Shown here in pieces: positions 34,854 to 43,434 of a stretch of DNA of 64,000 nt. Within the stretch, counting starts at the first letter, position 1. The number at the start of each line of letters is the position of its first letter. The position numbers and the translations under genes were made by a program. The DNA comes from Flavobacteriia bacterium. GTDB taxonomy: Bacteria > Bacteroidota > Bacteroidia > Flavobacteriales_D > Crocinitomicaceae. Location of the stretch: NCBI GenBank assembly GCA_947450325.1, contig CANFUT010000026.1, forward strand, positions 1-64,000. The letters are read 5' to 3'. The notes under the pieces are model-generated. The model had not been told where the DNA came from. It did no database searches and saw only the letters and a list, made by a program, of their open reading frames with translations.

Positions 34854-35642
34854 TTAATAATTTAACTTAGAAACATTCAAGTCAACTAATTCATCAATTC
34901 CTGGTAACGTTCCTGATTCAGAATATTGCCAATGAATAATTCTTTTGTCATTGATGCACTGAGGTTTACGAGAATAAGCTGCAATCCAAAATTGGTAATC
35001 TAAAAAATCATTTTGGAATTTGGTTTCATAAAAATGTAGAGAAGTATAAATGATTGGTTTTATTCCGGTTTTTAATTCAACTTCTGTCAACCAAATTTTC
35101 ATTTTGGCTATCAAATCTTTGTCTGAAAAACCTTCCGTTTCAACATCTAAAACAGGTGCTAAATCGATGTCTCTTTTTTTCCAAGTTTTCAAAAAATGTG
35201 CAGCTTGGGGGCGAGGTGGATCTGTAGGAATGAAGAAGTGATAAGCGCCATTTGGAATTCCCAAATCATTTAATGCTTTACGATTTTGCTCCCATTGGGT
35301 GTCCAAATGTGTATTTCCTTCTGTAGCTTTACAATATACAAAATGAATGATACTGTCAAATCCTGATTTAATCATCAACTTGTCCCAATCAATGTCTCCT
35401 TGGTGATGCGAAACATCTAATCCTATTGTTGCAAAACCTTCAGGAACAGATTTTCGAAATGTATCAACTGTCATCACTTTCTTTTCCGAAAAAGTATAGT
35501 AAATGATGATGCAAGATGTTAAAATCAGTACAATCAAAGAAATCCATTTCCAATTTTTTGAGGTAGACTTTGCCTTCTTCCTTTTAATTGGTTTTCGAGC
35601 TGGTTTTTTCCTTACAACTTTGATTGGATTTTTCTTCGCCAT
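34854..35642 (-). CDS. Glycoside hydrolase family 25 lysozyme, membrane anchored
   Basis: The protein has 262 residues. A very basic N-terminus (about 1-35) precedes a single membrane helix (about 37-57; WISLIVLILTSCIIIYYT) and a GH25 domain (about 75-262). The catalytic acidic pattern is visible in GLDVSHHQGDIDWDKL, APVLDVETEG and the late HWQYSESG. It cleaves the glycan of peptidoglycan from the periplasmic side. The frame is open to 35750, but that would cross the terminator at 35655-35688, so ATG 35642 is taken. It is likely an independent gene. Confidence 0.87.
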   Translation of the reverse strand: MAKKNPIKVVRKKPARKPIKRKKAKSTSKNWKWISLIVLILTSCIIIYYTFSEKKVMTVDTFRKSVPEGFATIGLDVSHHQGDIDWDKLMIKSGFDSIIHFVYCKATEGNTHLDTQWEQNRKALNDLGIPNGAYHFFIPTDPPRPQAAHFLKTWKKRDIDLAPVLDVETEGFSDKDLIAKMKIWLTEVELKTGIKPIIYTSLHFYETKFQNDFLDYQFWIAAYSRKPQCINDKRIIHWQYSESGTLPGIDELVDLNVSKLNY

Positions 35643-35654
35643 TTTATTGTGCAT

Positions 35655-35688
35655 AAAAAAAGCGCTATTCCATCGAAATAGCGCTTTT
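35655..35688 (-). terminator. Intrinsic terminator for the 3-hydroxybutyryl-CoA dehydrogenase gene
   Basis: AAAAGCGCTATT (35658-35669) and AATAGCGCTTTT (35677-35688) form a perfect 12-base-pair stem, with a T-run on the minus strand. It lies between the dehydrogenase stop and the lysozyme start. Confidence 0.93.
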
Positions 35689-35698
35689 GATATTAATT

Positions 35699-36589
35699 TT
35701 ATTTCTTGAAATTTGGTGCTACAATTAAATCTTTCGTTCCGTGATTCCAACTATAGAAACCCTCGCCAGTTTTGATTCCTTTTTTGCCAGCAGTTACCAT
35801 ATTGACAAGTAATGGACATGGAGCATATTTTGGATTTCCAAACCCATTGTGAAGCACTTCTAAAATTGCCAAACAAACGTCTAATCCAATAAAATCAGCC
35901 AATTGCAATGGTCCCATCGGATGCGCCATTCCTAATTTCATAACAGTGTCAATTTCCTCAACACCAGCAACTCCTTCATACAAAGTGTAAATTGCTTCGT
36001 TGATCATTGGCATTAAAATTCTATTGGCAACAAAACCCGGATAATCATTTACTTCAACTGGAATTTTATTTAATTTTTTAGAAGTTTCCATGATCAAATT
36101 TGTCACTTCATCTGTAGTTGAATAACCGCGAATTATTTCAACCAATTTCATCACTGGAACTGGATTCATGAAATGCATTCCAATCACTTTCTCTGGTCTG
36201 TTGGTGACTGAAGCAATTTTCGTTATTGAAATGGAAGATGTATTTGAAGCTAAAATCACCGATTCAGGAGTTACATCGCTCAATTCTTTGAAAATTTTCA
36301 ATTTTAAGTCGATATTTTCAGTTGCTGCTTCAACGACTAATTCAACGTTTTTTACTCCTTCAACAATTGAAGTGTAAGTTGTAATATTATTCAGTGTTTC
36401 AGCTTTTTGAGCTTCAGAAATTGATTCTTTTGCAACCTGACGATCTAAATTTTTTGTGATTGTTGCAATTCCTTTGTCCAAGGAAGTTTGCGCAACATCT
36501 ATCAAAGAAACTTTATATCCAAATTGGGCGAATGTATGTGCAATACCATTTCCCATTGTTCCTGCTCCAATTACAGCTACGTTTTTCAT
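35699..36589 (-). CDS. 3-hydroxybutyryl-CoA dehydrogenase
   Basis: The 296-residue NAD(P)-dependent dehydrogenase interconverts acetoacetyl-CoA and 3-hydroxybutyryl-CoA. The Rossmann start is VIGAGTMGNGIAHTFAQFG. The catalytic pair is seen in MHFMNPVPVMKLVEII (His) and Ser/Asn around ASNTSSISITKIA and NDYPGFVANRI. The C-terminal helical domain (about 185-285) is complete. A TATCTTTA (one mismatch to the -7 box, 36609-36616) precedes the ATG at the usual distance, and a strong terminator follows, so it appears to be transcribed alone. Confidence 0.94.
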   Translation of the reverse strand: MKNVAVIGAGTMGNGIAHTFAQFGYKVSLIDVAQTSLDKGIATITKNLDRQVAKESISEAQKAETLNNITTYTSIVEGVKNVELVVEAATENIDLKLKIFKELSDVTPESVILASNTSSISITKIASVTNRPEKVIGMHFMNPVPVMKLVEIIRGYSTTDEVTNLIMETSKKLNKIPVEVNDYPGFVANRILMPMINEAIYTLYEGVAGVEEIDTVMKLGMAHPMGPLQLADFIGLDVCLAILEVLHNGFGNPKYAPCPLLVNMVTAGKKGIKTGEGFYSWNHGTKDLIVAPNFKK

Positions 36590-36655
36590 TGTTTTATTTT
36601 TAAGAGACGTAAAGATAGTTATTTTAAAATTTTATTTTTTGTTCTGCACGCAATT

Positions 36656-37180
36656 TTAGATAAACGATGCAATTTCTTGCTCAAATTGTTTCACGATATG
36701 TTGCGTCTGCATACCTTTTGGAATCAAAATGGGCGTTTTAGAATAGAAGTAAAATTGAATGTAATTTTCTTCAATGATGACATTTTTGCATTCCACCCAT
36801 TGAATTATTTCTTTTTTGGTATCGTATGCAAATATTAGATTAGTTCTACTTACTGTGATTTCAACCCCATTTTTGATATAATCATAGTAGGTTCTAATTT
36901 GTTTCAAGGTAATCATCAATTCTTGACATTTCTTGAGAGTATTTGCTAAAAAAATCAAGGCAACTAAAAATGTAACTACACAAATTACCAAATGATTGAA
37001 ATTGTTTCCTTTACCGTAAACGAAAGCAAATAATGAACTTATTACTAAAAATAAAAAGGTAATTATCATCCATGGAAAGGTGCTAATATGAGTGAAAATA
37101 TTGGATTTTTTAGTGAATTTGGACTCATATAAAGACCAATATTCATCCTCCGTGTATCTCAGTTTAAACGTTTTTTCCAT
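36656..37180 (-). CDS. YcxB-like membrane protein
   Basis: The protein has 174 residues: an N-terminal soluble stretch (KLRYTEDEYWSLYESKF), two hydrophobic helices (about 35-55 and 62-82) and a C-terminal beta-rich part (about 105-174; VEITVSRTNLIF, IQWVECKNVIIEENYIQFYF, PILIPKGM). This matches the YcxB-like C-terminal domain of small membrane proteins of unknown role. It begins 11 bases after the M1 peptidase stop, so it is probably co-transcribed with it. Confidence 0.75.
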   Translation of the reverse strand: MEKTFKLRYTEDEYWSLYESKFTKKSNIFTHISTFPWMIITFLFLVISSLFAFVYGKGNNFNHLVICVVTFLVALIFLANTLKKCQELMITLKQIRTYYDYIKNGVEITVSRTNLIFAYDTKKEIIQWVECKNVIIEENYIQFYFYSKTPILIPKGMQTQHIVKQFEQEIASFI

Positions 37181-37191
37181 GTGAAATTCAA

Positions 37192-39156
37192 TTAATTTTT
37201 CACAATTTTTCTAATTGTTTGTCTTCCTTCATCGTTGGAAATTTGGATTAAATACATTCCTTTGAGTTCTTTAGTTAAATCAATCTGGATATTTTTGTCA
37301 AAGTTCTTTTGAGAGATTAATCTTCCTTTTGTATCCAAAACATCAATGGTATATTTTCCTACCTTTTTCAAAGAAATATTGATAACACCATTACTTGGAT
37401 TTGGGAAAATATCAATGATTTCATCGTTTGTCAATTTGTCATTTGAAGCCACAAATTGGTTGTCGTAAACGATTGAACCAGTTCGATTTATTATCCAATT
37501 GTTTGGGTCTATACTTGAAATATTCGAAACTGAACCCATATTTTGAATAACAAAACTCTCATCGTTAGATTGAATGTCGAATCTAATTGTTGTATCTGGC
37601 AAGGCCGTTCTAGTAAATTTAATTTCAATTGGATTAGTAAAAGTTGGCGTAAAAGCTGGAACAGAAGCAGTATGCGTAATTTTCAATTGTAAATTAGCAC
37701 CAATTTTATTCCAAACGGCAGAATACGTAGGAAATCCTTCGCCAAAGTACCACTCTTCAAAATTTGCAGTGTAATCAACACCTGTAGCATTCTCCAAGGC
37801 TGCTTTTACATCCAGTCCAACAGAAACGCTGTCTGAAAAATCTGTTAAATAATTTCTTAATCCTTGAAAAAACAAAGCATCATTGTTGGCTAGAAATCTC
37901 ATCGTGTGAATGATAGCTGCTCCTTTGTCGTAAACCAATCTACTTGAAAAAATAGCTCCTTCATTCAAACTATCGAGTACCCAAACACTTCCACCTGGTT
38001 GTTGCATAATGTTATTGTGTCTTGTGTTCATGTCAGTAATTTCTTCTGAAGGATATAAATTTTCCAACATCAAATATTCTGCATAAGAGGCAAAACCCTC
38101 ATTTACCCATATATCAGACCAAGAAGCACAGGTAACTTTGTCACCAAACCACTGGTGCGCCAATTCATGTGAAGTCAATGTTTTTTCAAAAAAGCCTTGT
38201 GTTGTCATTGTTTGATGTTCCATTCCACCGCTCAAAGGTGCCATACAATGTCCATATTTTTCGTCTGCAAAAGGGTAGAGGCCAAACATATCTGAATAAA
38301 GTTCTATGAAATTAACTGTTTCATCAATATCCGCTTGAAAATTAGGCAACGTTTGTGGATTATTATAGATGAAATTTTGAACTAATATTGGACTTGTTGC
38401 TCCAACAGGATTTGCATAAACATTGTATTCAACATATTCGGCAACTGCAACAGAAATTAAATAATAATCAATAGGATGGCGATGTTTCCATTCATATCTT
38501 GATTTTCCATTACCCAAATCAATTACATTTTCTAAAATACCATTTGAACCCGCTTTGCAAGTACTTGGAACAGTGATTTTAACTGAAACGCTATCCGCCT
38601 TATCTCGCAAAGATTGTTTACATGGCCACCATTCATAAGCCGAGTAAGGTTCACTTAAAGACCAAGTTACTTGATTTCCCCAAGATGGTGAGCTGTCGTT
38701 TGTCATTCCTGATCCACCTAATGGATTGCTGACTGCCGTTGGTGGTGTGCCTTGATAATCTGTTGCAATAACAAAACTTTCACCTGCTAAAATGTTTACT
38801 GGAACTTTGATGGCAGAGCCTTGTCTTGCATAGGGCGTAGTTATTCCATTTAAGCGAATGTCATTGATTGTAAATGAATTAAATAATTCAAACCAAACTG
38901 TATCTAAATTTTCATTGGCAGTACCATAAATTTCACTTGTTCCTGCAATGTCTGTAGATAGATTTGTCATTTCGACATCTAAAGTGTAATAATGCACATC
39001 ATATCTTTCTGTTTGTGCGATTTGCGCAACTGTTAAACTTGCGCTTTTGGAAAGATTAATTTTAGATTTTACACTTGAGCAACTGTGTTCTTTTTTTTGA
39101 GAAAATACAATCAATGAGCAAGTTGCAAAAATAGAGAGGAGAATTTGTTTTTTCAT
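37192..39156 (-). CDS. M1-family metallopeptidase with T9SS sorting domain
   Basis: The protein has 654 residues. A signal peptide (about 1-19) precedes an M1 aminopeptidase core with the exopeptidase motif GGMEH (310-314), the zinc site HELAH (330-334) and Glu353 in NEGFASYAEY. The C-terminal 80 residues (DIFPNPSNGVINISL onward, ending IRKIVKN) form a type A sorting domain that directs export through the type IX secretion system to the surface. It probably trims peptides from extracellular protein. The frame extends to 39204, but ATG 39156 begins the signal peptide and suits the promoter box. Confidence 0.94.
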   Translation of the reverse strand: MKKQILLSIFATCSLIVFSQKKEHSCSSVKSKINLSKSASLTVAQIAQTERYDVHYYTLDVEMTNLSTDIAGTSEIYGTANENLDTVWFELFNSFTINDIRLNGITTPYARQGSAIKVPVNILAGESFVIATDYQGTPPTAVSNPLGGSGMTNDSSPSWGNQVTWSLSEPYSAYEWWPCKQSLRDKADSVSVKITVPSTCKAGSNGILENVIDLGNGKSRYEWKHRHPIDYYLISVAVAEYVEYNVYANPVGATSPILVQNFIYNNPQTLPNFQADIDETVNFIELYSDMFGLYPFADEKYGHCMAPLSGGMEHQTMTTQGFFEKTLTSHELAHQWFGDKVTCASWSDIWVNEGFASYAEYLMLENLYPSEEITDMNTRHNNIMQQPGGSVWVLDSLNEGAIFSSRLVYDKGAAIIHTMRFLANNDALFFQGLRNYLTDFSDSVSVGLDVKAALENATGVDYTANFEEWYFGEGFPTYSAVWNKIGANLQLKITHTASVPAFTPTFTNPIEIKFTRTALPDTTIRFDIQSNDESFVIQNMGSVSNISSIDPNNWIINRTGSIVYDNQFVASNDKLTNDEIIDIFPNPSNGVINISLKKVGKYTIDVLDTKGRLISQKNFDKNIQIDLTKELKGMYLIQISNDEGRQTIRKIVKN

Positions 39157-39173
39157 TTGAGCTTGTTTGATTT

Positions 39174-39181
39174 CAAAAATA
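39174..39181 (-). promoter_or_regulatory. Bacteroidota -7 box (TATTTTTG) for the M1 peptidase
   Basis: Exact TAnnTTTG on the minus strand. It predicts a start near 39170 and a 14-base leader. Confidence 0.5.
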
Positions 39182-39254
39182 CAGCTATTGCTTTTGAAAT
39201 GCAATCAAATTCTGTTAAATGTAGGATTTGTTAAAAACTTCTCAAACTTTTAAT

Positions 39255-39262
39255 TATTTTTG
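39255..39262 (+). promoter_or_regulatory. Bacteroidota -7 box (TATTTTTG) for the DUF4328 gene
   Basis: Exact TAnnTTTG. It predicts a start near 39266 and a 19-base leader. Confidence 0.5.
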
Positions 39263-39284
39263 AAAAACTAAAAAAAATAAATTT

Positions 39285-39980
39285 ATGAGACCTAATGCAA
39301 ATCGTGCAAAACTAGCAACTACCTTTATTTGGATCGTGATGGGATTTCAAATAATTTCAACCATCTCAAGTTTTTTTCAATATCTATTATTAAAAAGTGT
39401 GGCTGAAGGAAATACCATCACGCCAGAAGCAGCGAATTCAAATGATTTGAGACAATCAATTATTGTGATCTTATTTGCAATTCTATATATATTTTCAGTG
39501 ATATTTTTTATTCAATGGTTCCGAAGAGCCTATTTTAATCAAGAAGTAAAATTTAAAACGATGGCTTCATCGAATGGTTGGGCATCAGGTGCTTGGTTTG
39601 TTCCTATTTTGAATTTATTTAAGCCTTTTCAACTGATGCAAGAAATGTATGAAAATGCAGAAAACTATTTACTTGGTAAAAAACTAATTGATGAAAAAAA
39701 ATCTCGCAAACTTATCATCGGTTGGTGGTGGGGTCTATGGATTGCAACTGGGGTTATAAGCAGGGCTTCCAATTCTTTTGAAAATTCATCTAATAGTTTA
39801 GACGAATTAATAGATTCTACAGTTTTTTCGATGTTCATCATTTTAATATTTGTTCCATTATCTATACTCACAGTCAAAACAATCCAAAATTACAACGAAA
39901 TGGAGTTGATTTTGGAACAAGAAAGTGACGAAGCATTGCATAATAAATCCAATGGCGATTTACTTGACGCAGGTATCTAA
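39285..39980 (+). CDS. DUF4328 membrane protein
   Basis: This inner-membrane protein of 231 residues has four to five helices (about 10-35, 55-78, 100-120, 140-165, 180-202). The DUF4328 signature is clear: QWFRRAYFNQ, then GWASGAWFVPILNLFKPFQLMQEMYE and the later GWWWGLWI. The family has no assigned function. It is divergent from the M1 peptidase and convergent with trxB, with a terminator between. Confidence 0.85.
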   Translation: MRPNANRAKLATTFIWIVMGFQIISTISSFFQYLLLKSVAEGNTITPEAANSNDLRQSIIVILFAILYIFSVIFFIQWFRRAYFNQEVKFKTMASSNGWASGAWFVPILNLFKPFQLMQEMYENAENYLLGKKLIDEKKSRKLIIGWWWGLWIATGVISRASNSFENSSNSLDELIDSTVFSMFIILIFVPLSILTVKTIQNYNEMELILEQESDEALHNKSNGDLLDAGI

Positions 39981-40001
39981 TTGATAAATGTTTAGAACAA
40001 A

Positions 40002-40037
40002 AAAAATCCTTTCACATTTAATTGCGAAAGGATTTTT
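40002..40037. terminator. Bidirectional terminator between DUF4328 and trxB
   Basis: AAAAATCCTTTC (40002-40013) and GAAAGGATTTTT (40026-40037) form a perfect 12-base-pair stem with a 12-base loop, A-run before and T-run after. Confidence 0.9.
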
Positions 40038-40054
40038 CTATTAGTTTCAAATTT

Positions 40055-41005
40055 CTAATGACCTTTTGCAGCCAAATATCTTTCAGCATCTATAGCTGCC
40101 ATACATCCCGTACCAGCTGCAGTAATCGCTTGTCTATAACGTTTGTCAGCTGCATCTCCTGCTACAAAAACTCCAGCAACATTTGTCAAAGAAGTTCCAG
40201 CTTGCTCATATTTAATATATCCAGTTTCATCCAAATTGATGTAATCAGCAAAAATGTCTGTATTTGGTTTATGTCCAATTGCAACAAAAAATCCAGTACA
40301 AGGAATGGTTTTTTCTTCACCAGTAACGCTATTTTTTACCAACGCACCAGTTACGCCATTTCCGTCTCCTAAAACTTCAACCGTATCTGTATTAAATAGA
40401 ATTTCAATATTTGGCGTGTTTTTTACTCTTTCAGCCATAATTTTGGAAGCTCTAAATTCTTCTTTACGGACCAACATCGTAACTTTTGTGCAAAGTTTTG
40501 ATAAATAGTGAGCCTCTTCACAAGCAGAATCTCCTGCTCCTACAATTACAGTTTCCTGTCCTCTGTAGAAAAATCCATCACAAACGGCACAAGCAGAAAC
40601 GCCACCACCTAATTCTAAATATTTTTGTTCAGAAGGTAATCCTAAATATTTTGCACTTGCACCAGTTGAAATAATGACAGTTTCAGCATGAATTTCTTTG
40701 CCATCATCGGCCCAACATTTATGTATTTCTCCAGAGAAATCAACTTTTGTAATAAAACCAAATCTGATGTCTGTTTCAAATCTTTTGGCCTGCGCCTCTA
40801 ATTCAACCATCATTTCTGGTCCTGAAATTCCATTTGGATATCCTGGGAAGTTTTCTACTTCGTTTGTTGTTGTTAATTGTCCTCCAGGTTGCATACCTTG
40901 ATACATCACTGGATGCATATCAGCTCTTGCAGCATAAATAGCAGCTGTGTATCCTGCTGGACCAGAACCGATAATAAGACATTTTACTTTCTCGATATTG
41001 CTCAT
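40055..41005 (-). CDS. trxB: Thioredoxin reductase
   Basis: The 316-residue FAD/NADPH disulfide reductase keeps thioredoxin reduced. The FAD site is IIGSGPAGYTAA, the redox pair Cys139-Cys142 is in CAVCDGFF, the NADPH motif is IVGAGDSACEEA, and the C-terminal FAD motif is VFVAGDAADKRYRQ. The frame is open to a TTG at 41026 that is part of the promoter box, so ATG 41005 is taken. It would serve the peroxidase at 19855 if that enzyme uses thioredoxin. Confidence 0.97.
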   Translation of the reverse strand: MSNIEKVKCLIIGSGPAGYTAAIYAARADMHPVMYQGMQPGGQLTTTNEVENFPGYPNGISGPEMMVELEAQAKRFETDIRFGFITKVDFSGEIHKCWADDGKEIHAETVIISTGASAKYLGLPSEQKYLELGGGVSACAVCDGFFYRGQETVIVGAGDSACEEAHYLSKLCTKVTMLVRKEEFRASKIMAERVKNTPNIEILFNTDTVEVLGDGNGVTGALVKNSVTGEEKTIPCTGFFVAIGHKPNTDIFADYINLDETGYIKYEQAGTSLTNVAGVFVAGDAADKRYRQAITAAGTGCMAAIDAERYLAAKGH

Positions 41006-41023
41006 TTTGTATTTGTTTGTCAA

Positions 41024-41031
41024 CAAAAATA
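41024..41031 (-). promoter_or_regulatory. Bacteroidota -7 box (TATTTTTG) for trxB
   Basis: Exact TAnnTTTG on the minus strand. It predicts a start near 41020 and a 15-base leader; it covers the in-frame TTG at 41026. Confidence 0.55.
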
Positions 41032-41180
41032 AGGTTTTTTTGACGATTTAGAACTGATTTTCATCAAACAAATATTCTTTAGGATTAGAATAATTGCCTT
41101 TTTTAGCGCTTAAAAATCAGCGCTTAAAAAATAAAAAATCTTATTTCTTATTTTAGGTTTGATATTCCATAAAAGAAGCG

Positions 41181-41188
41181 TAATTTTG
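41181..41188 (+). promoter_or_regulatory. Bacteroidota -7 box (TAATTTTG) for the SF2 helicase
   Basis: Exact TAnnTTTG. It predicts a start near 41192 and a 19-base leader to ATG 41211. Confidence 0.5.
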
Positions 41189-41210
41189 TAGCCCAATTTT
41201 GACACAGACA

Positions 41211-42722
41211 ATGATAGATACTGAACTTTATGAAGCGAAAAAATTATATCCATTCCAAGAAAAGACAGTTAAAAATATATTGTCAGAATTAGAAGAAAAT
41301 GGATCTAATTTCAATCTATTATTTCAATTACCGACTGGAGGTGGAAAAACAGTAATTTTCTCAGAAATAGCCAAAAGTTATATTGAGAAATGGGGTAAAA
41401 AAGTCTTGATTCTAACGCATCGAATCGAATTATCTGTTCAAACTTCCAAGCAATTAAGCGCAATCGGTGTAGACAATAAGGTCATCAATAGCGACGTGAA
41501 AAAATTGGAAGAGAATGAAGAGTTTTCTTGCTACATCGCCATGGTGGAAACACTGAATAATCGCCTACACGAAAATGAAAATTTCATTGAAGGGGTAGGG
41601 CTGGTTATTGTCGATGAAGCGCACTACAACAGTTTTAGAAAAATATTTCAATATTATCAATCAGCGAACATTTTAGGAGTTACTGCAACGCCTTTGAGTT
41701 CTAATAAAGCGTTGCCATTAAACGATAATTACAATAAATTATTAGTTGGAGAATGTATTTCATCTTTGATTGAAAGTGGTTATTTATCTGACGCAGAAAC
41801 ATTTACTTACGATGTGAATTTACATGGTTTGAAAATTGGTTCAAATGGTGATTTTACCGTGAGTAGTTCTGAAATGGTTTACGGAAACTTTTTCATGCAA
41901 GAAAAATTACTTTTTGCTTATGAAGAAGTCGCTATTGGTAACAAAACCTTGATTTTTAATTCAGGAATCGAAACTTCAATCAGAGTTGAAGAAACGTTCA
42001 AGAAAAGAGGTTACAAAATCCGCCATTTAGATTCAACTTTCAGTGAAAAAGATAGAAAAGATGTGTTGGAATGGTTCAAGGTTACTCCAGACGCGATTTT
42101 AAGTTCGGTAGGAATTTTGACAACTGGTTTTGATGAGCCTACTGTAGAAACAATTATATTAAATCGCGCAACTCGTTCTTTGACTTTGTATCACCAAATG
42201 ATTGGAAGAGGTTCAAGAAAATTACCTAATAAAAGTCAATTTAAATTAATCGACCTTGGAAACAATGTGCGTAGATTTGGTCTTTGGCAAGATTTTATCA
42301 ATTGGCAAGATGCATTTCGTTTTCCTGATAGATTCTTAGAATCAAGACTTTCTGAAGGCGATGATCTGGAATTTGAAGTAGTCTATGAATTCAACAGAAT
42401 GGCGCGAGAACGTTTTGATGTTGAGTTGTTAGACAGTTTCAATATGAAAGATGTTTACTACGAATACTTAGACAAAAGCGAAAAAGGTAAATTGGCAGTT
42501 GATGATTCGTTAGAAAATCATTTTCAGGTAATTGTGAAAGCTGCCACGGATTTTTATGATGGTTTGGATTTGCTTGAAATGTTGGGTGAACACATCGAAT
42601 ACCGCCTAAAGCAATATACCAAATGCATTGCGAAAAGTACTCCCAACTATTTCAAATATTTGATGGAAACGTACATCAGACAATTGCGTCAAAAATTAAG
42701 AGAAAATTTGGAAGACGAATAA
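41211..42722 (+). CDS. Superfamily 2 DEAD/DEAH-box helicase
   Basis: The protein has 503 residues. Motif I is LPTGGGKTVIF (GGGKT 43-47), motif Ia VLILTHRIEL, motif II VIVDEAHYN, motif III GVTATPL, motif V ILTTGFDEP and motif VI HQMIGRGSRKL. The layout is that of SSL2/RadD-type ResIII helicases. The C-terminal 120 residues are helical and unassigned. It probably acts on nucleic acid in repair or RNA metabolism. No restriction or defence gene is adjacent, so it is not obviously part of an immunity system. ATG 41211 is preferred to the TTG at 41199. Confidence 0.9.
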   Translation: MIDTELYEAKKLYPFQEKTVKNILSELEENGSNFNLLFQLPTGGGKTVIFSEIAKSYIEKWGKKVLILTHRIELSVQTSKQLSAIGVDNKVINSDVKKLEENEEFSCYIAMVETLNNRLHENENFIEGVGLVIVDEAHYNSFRKIFQYYQSANILGVTATPLSSNKALPLNDNYNKLLVGECISSLIESGYLSDAETFTYDVNLHGLKIGSNGDFTVSSSEMVYGNFFMQEKLLFAYEEVAIGNKTLIFNSGIETSIRVEETFKKRGYKIRHLDSTFSEKDRKDVLEWFKVTPDAILSSVGILTTGFDEPTVETIILNRATRSLTLYHQMIGRGSRKLPNKSQFKLIDLGNNVRRFGLWQDFINWQDAFRFPDRFLESRLSEGDDLEFEVVYEFNRMARERFDVELLDSFNMKDVYYEYLDKSEKGKLAVDDSLENHFQVIVKAATDFYDGLDLLEMLGEHIEYRLKQYTKCIAKSTPNYFKYLMETYIRQLRQKLRENLEDE

Positions 42723-42744
42723 AGTTCGAAATCTAAAGTTAAAA

Positions 42745-43371
42745 TCAATACGTTTTTGTAATCGTTACAGTATCAAAAGGCACTGTTGTGATTGACTCAA
42801 TTCCTTGGATCGCAGTGTTAACTACATTGAAAAAATAGGAATAAGTTGTGTTTGCATCATTTACACAAATAAAGGTTGTATCAACTATTCCAACTAAAGT
42901 GTGTGTTTCTTGCGGACAACATTCGCTACAACCAACTTTTCCTTCTTGTTTGTTGAAAGTCAATCCATCTCCAATTGTTGCTGGTGCAACATTTGTGAAA
43001 ACCAATTTCACCCACGATTTAGCGGTTGTCGAATAACTTCTTTCTAAAGCACTTTCAGTTGAAAAATCTGAAAAACTGATATCTTGATTAATAGAGAAAT
43101 AATTGGTTTTTTCAACTGTGATGACATATTTTTCGACTTTTTCTCTAGGGAATGTGAAACTGTAATTTCCATCACTTCCTAAAGTTGATGAACCAATAAC
43201 TTTTGGAGTACTTCCGCCGATTGGGACTTGAGTTAGCGTAACCGTCGCACCAGTTAAGCCTCCACTAAACGTGGCATCAGTAATTGTTCCTTTCAAAGTG
43301 AAATCAATGTCATTTTTTTTACACGCAAAAAACATCGAAACCAATAAAGTCAAAAGTGCAATTTTTCTCAT
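42745..43371 (-). CDS. Lipoprotein with carboxypeptidase-regulatory-like domain
   Basis: The protein has 208 residues. A lipoprotein signal (MRKIALLTLLVSMFFAC, followed by KKN) leads into a beta-sandwich of the CarboxypepD_reg type (about 22-110; LKGTITDATFSGGLTGATVTLTQV and YSFTFPREKVEKYVITVEK). The second half contains an unusual cysteine cluster (VGCSECCPQ near residue 152). It is probably surface or periplasm exposed. The frame is open to 43440, which would overlap the divergent gene at 43435; ATG 43371 starts the signal sequence. Confidence 0.75.
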   Translation of the reverse strand: MRKIALLTLLVSMFFACKKNDIDFTLKGTITDATFSGGLTGATVTLTQVPIGGSTPKVIGSSTLGSDGNYSFTFPREKVEKYVITVEKTNYFSINQDISFSDFSTESALERSYSTTAKSWVKLVFTNVAPATIGDGLTFNKQEGKVGCSECCPQETHTLVGIVDTTFICVNDANTTYSYFFNVVNTAIQGIESITTVPFDTVTITKTY

Positions 43372-43434
43372 TCTGCTAATTTTTAAACAAAGTAACGAAA
43401 TAAATCGGCTGGAAGTATGTATTTTCGCTAAAGT

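Noticed and set aside
41211-42722. SF2 helicase as part of an anti-phage system
   Set aside because: Neighbours are trxB and a lipoprotein; there is no nuclease, methyltransferase or other defence gene nearby.
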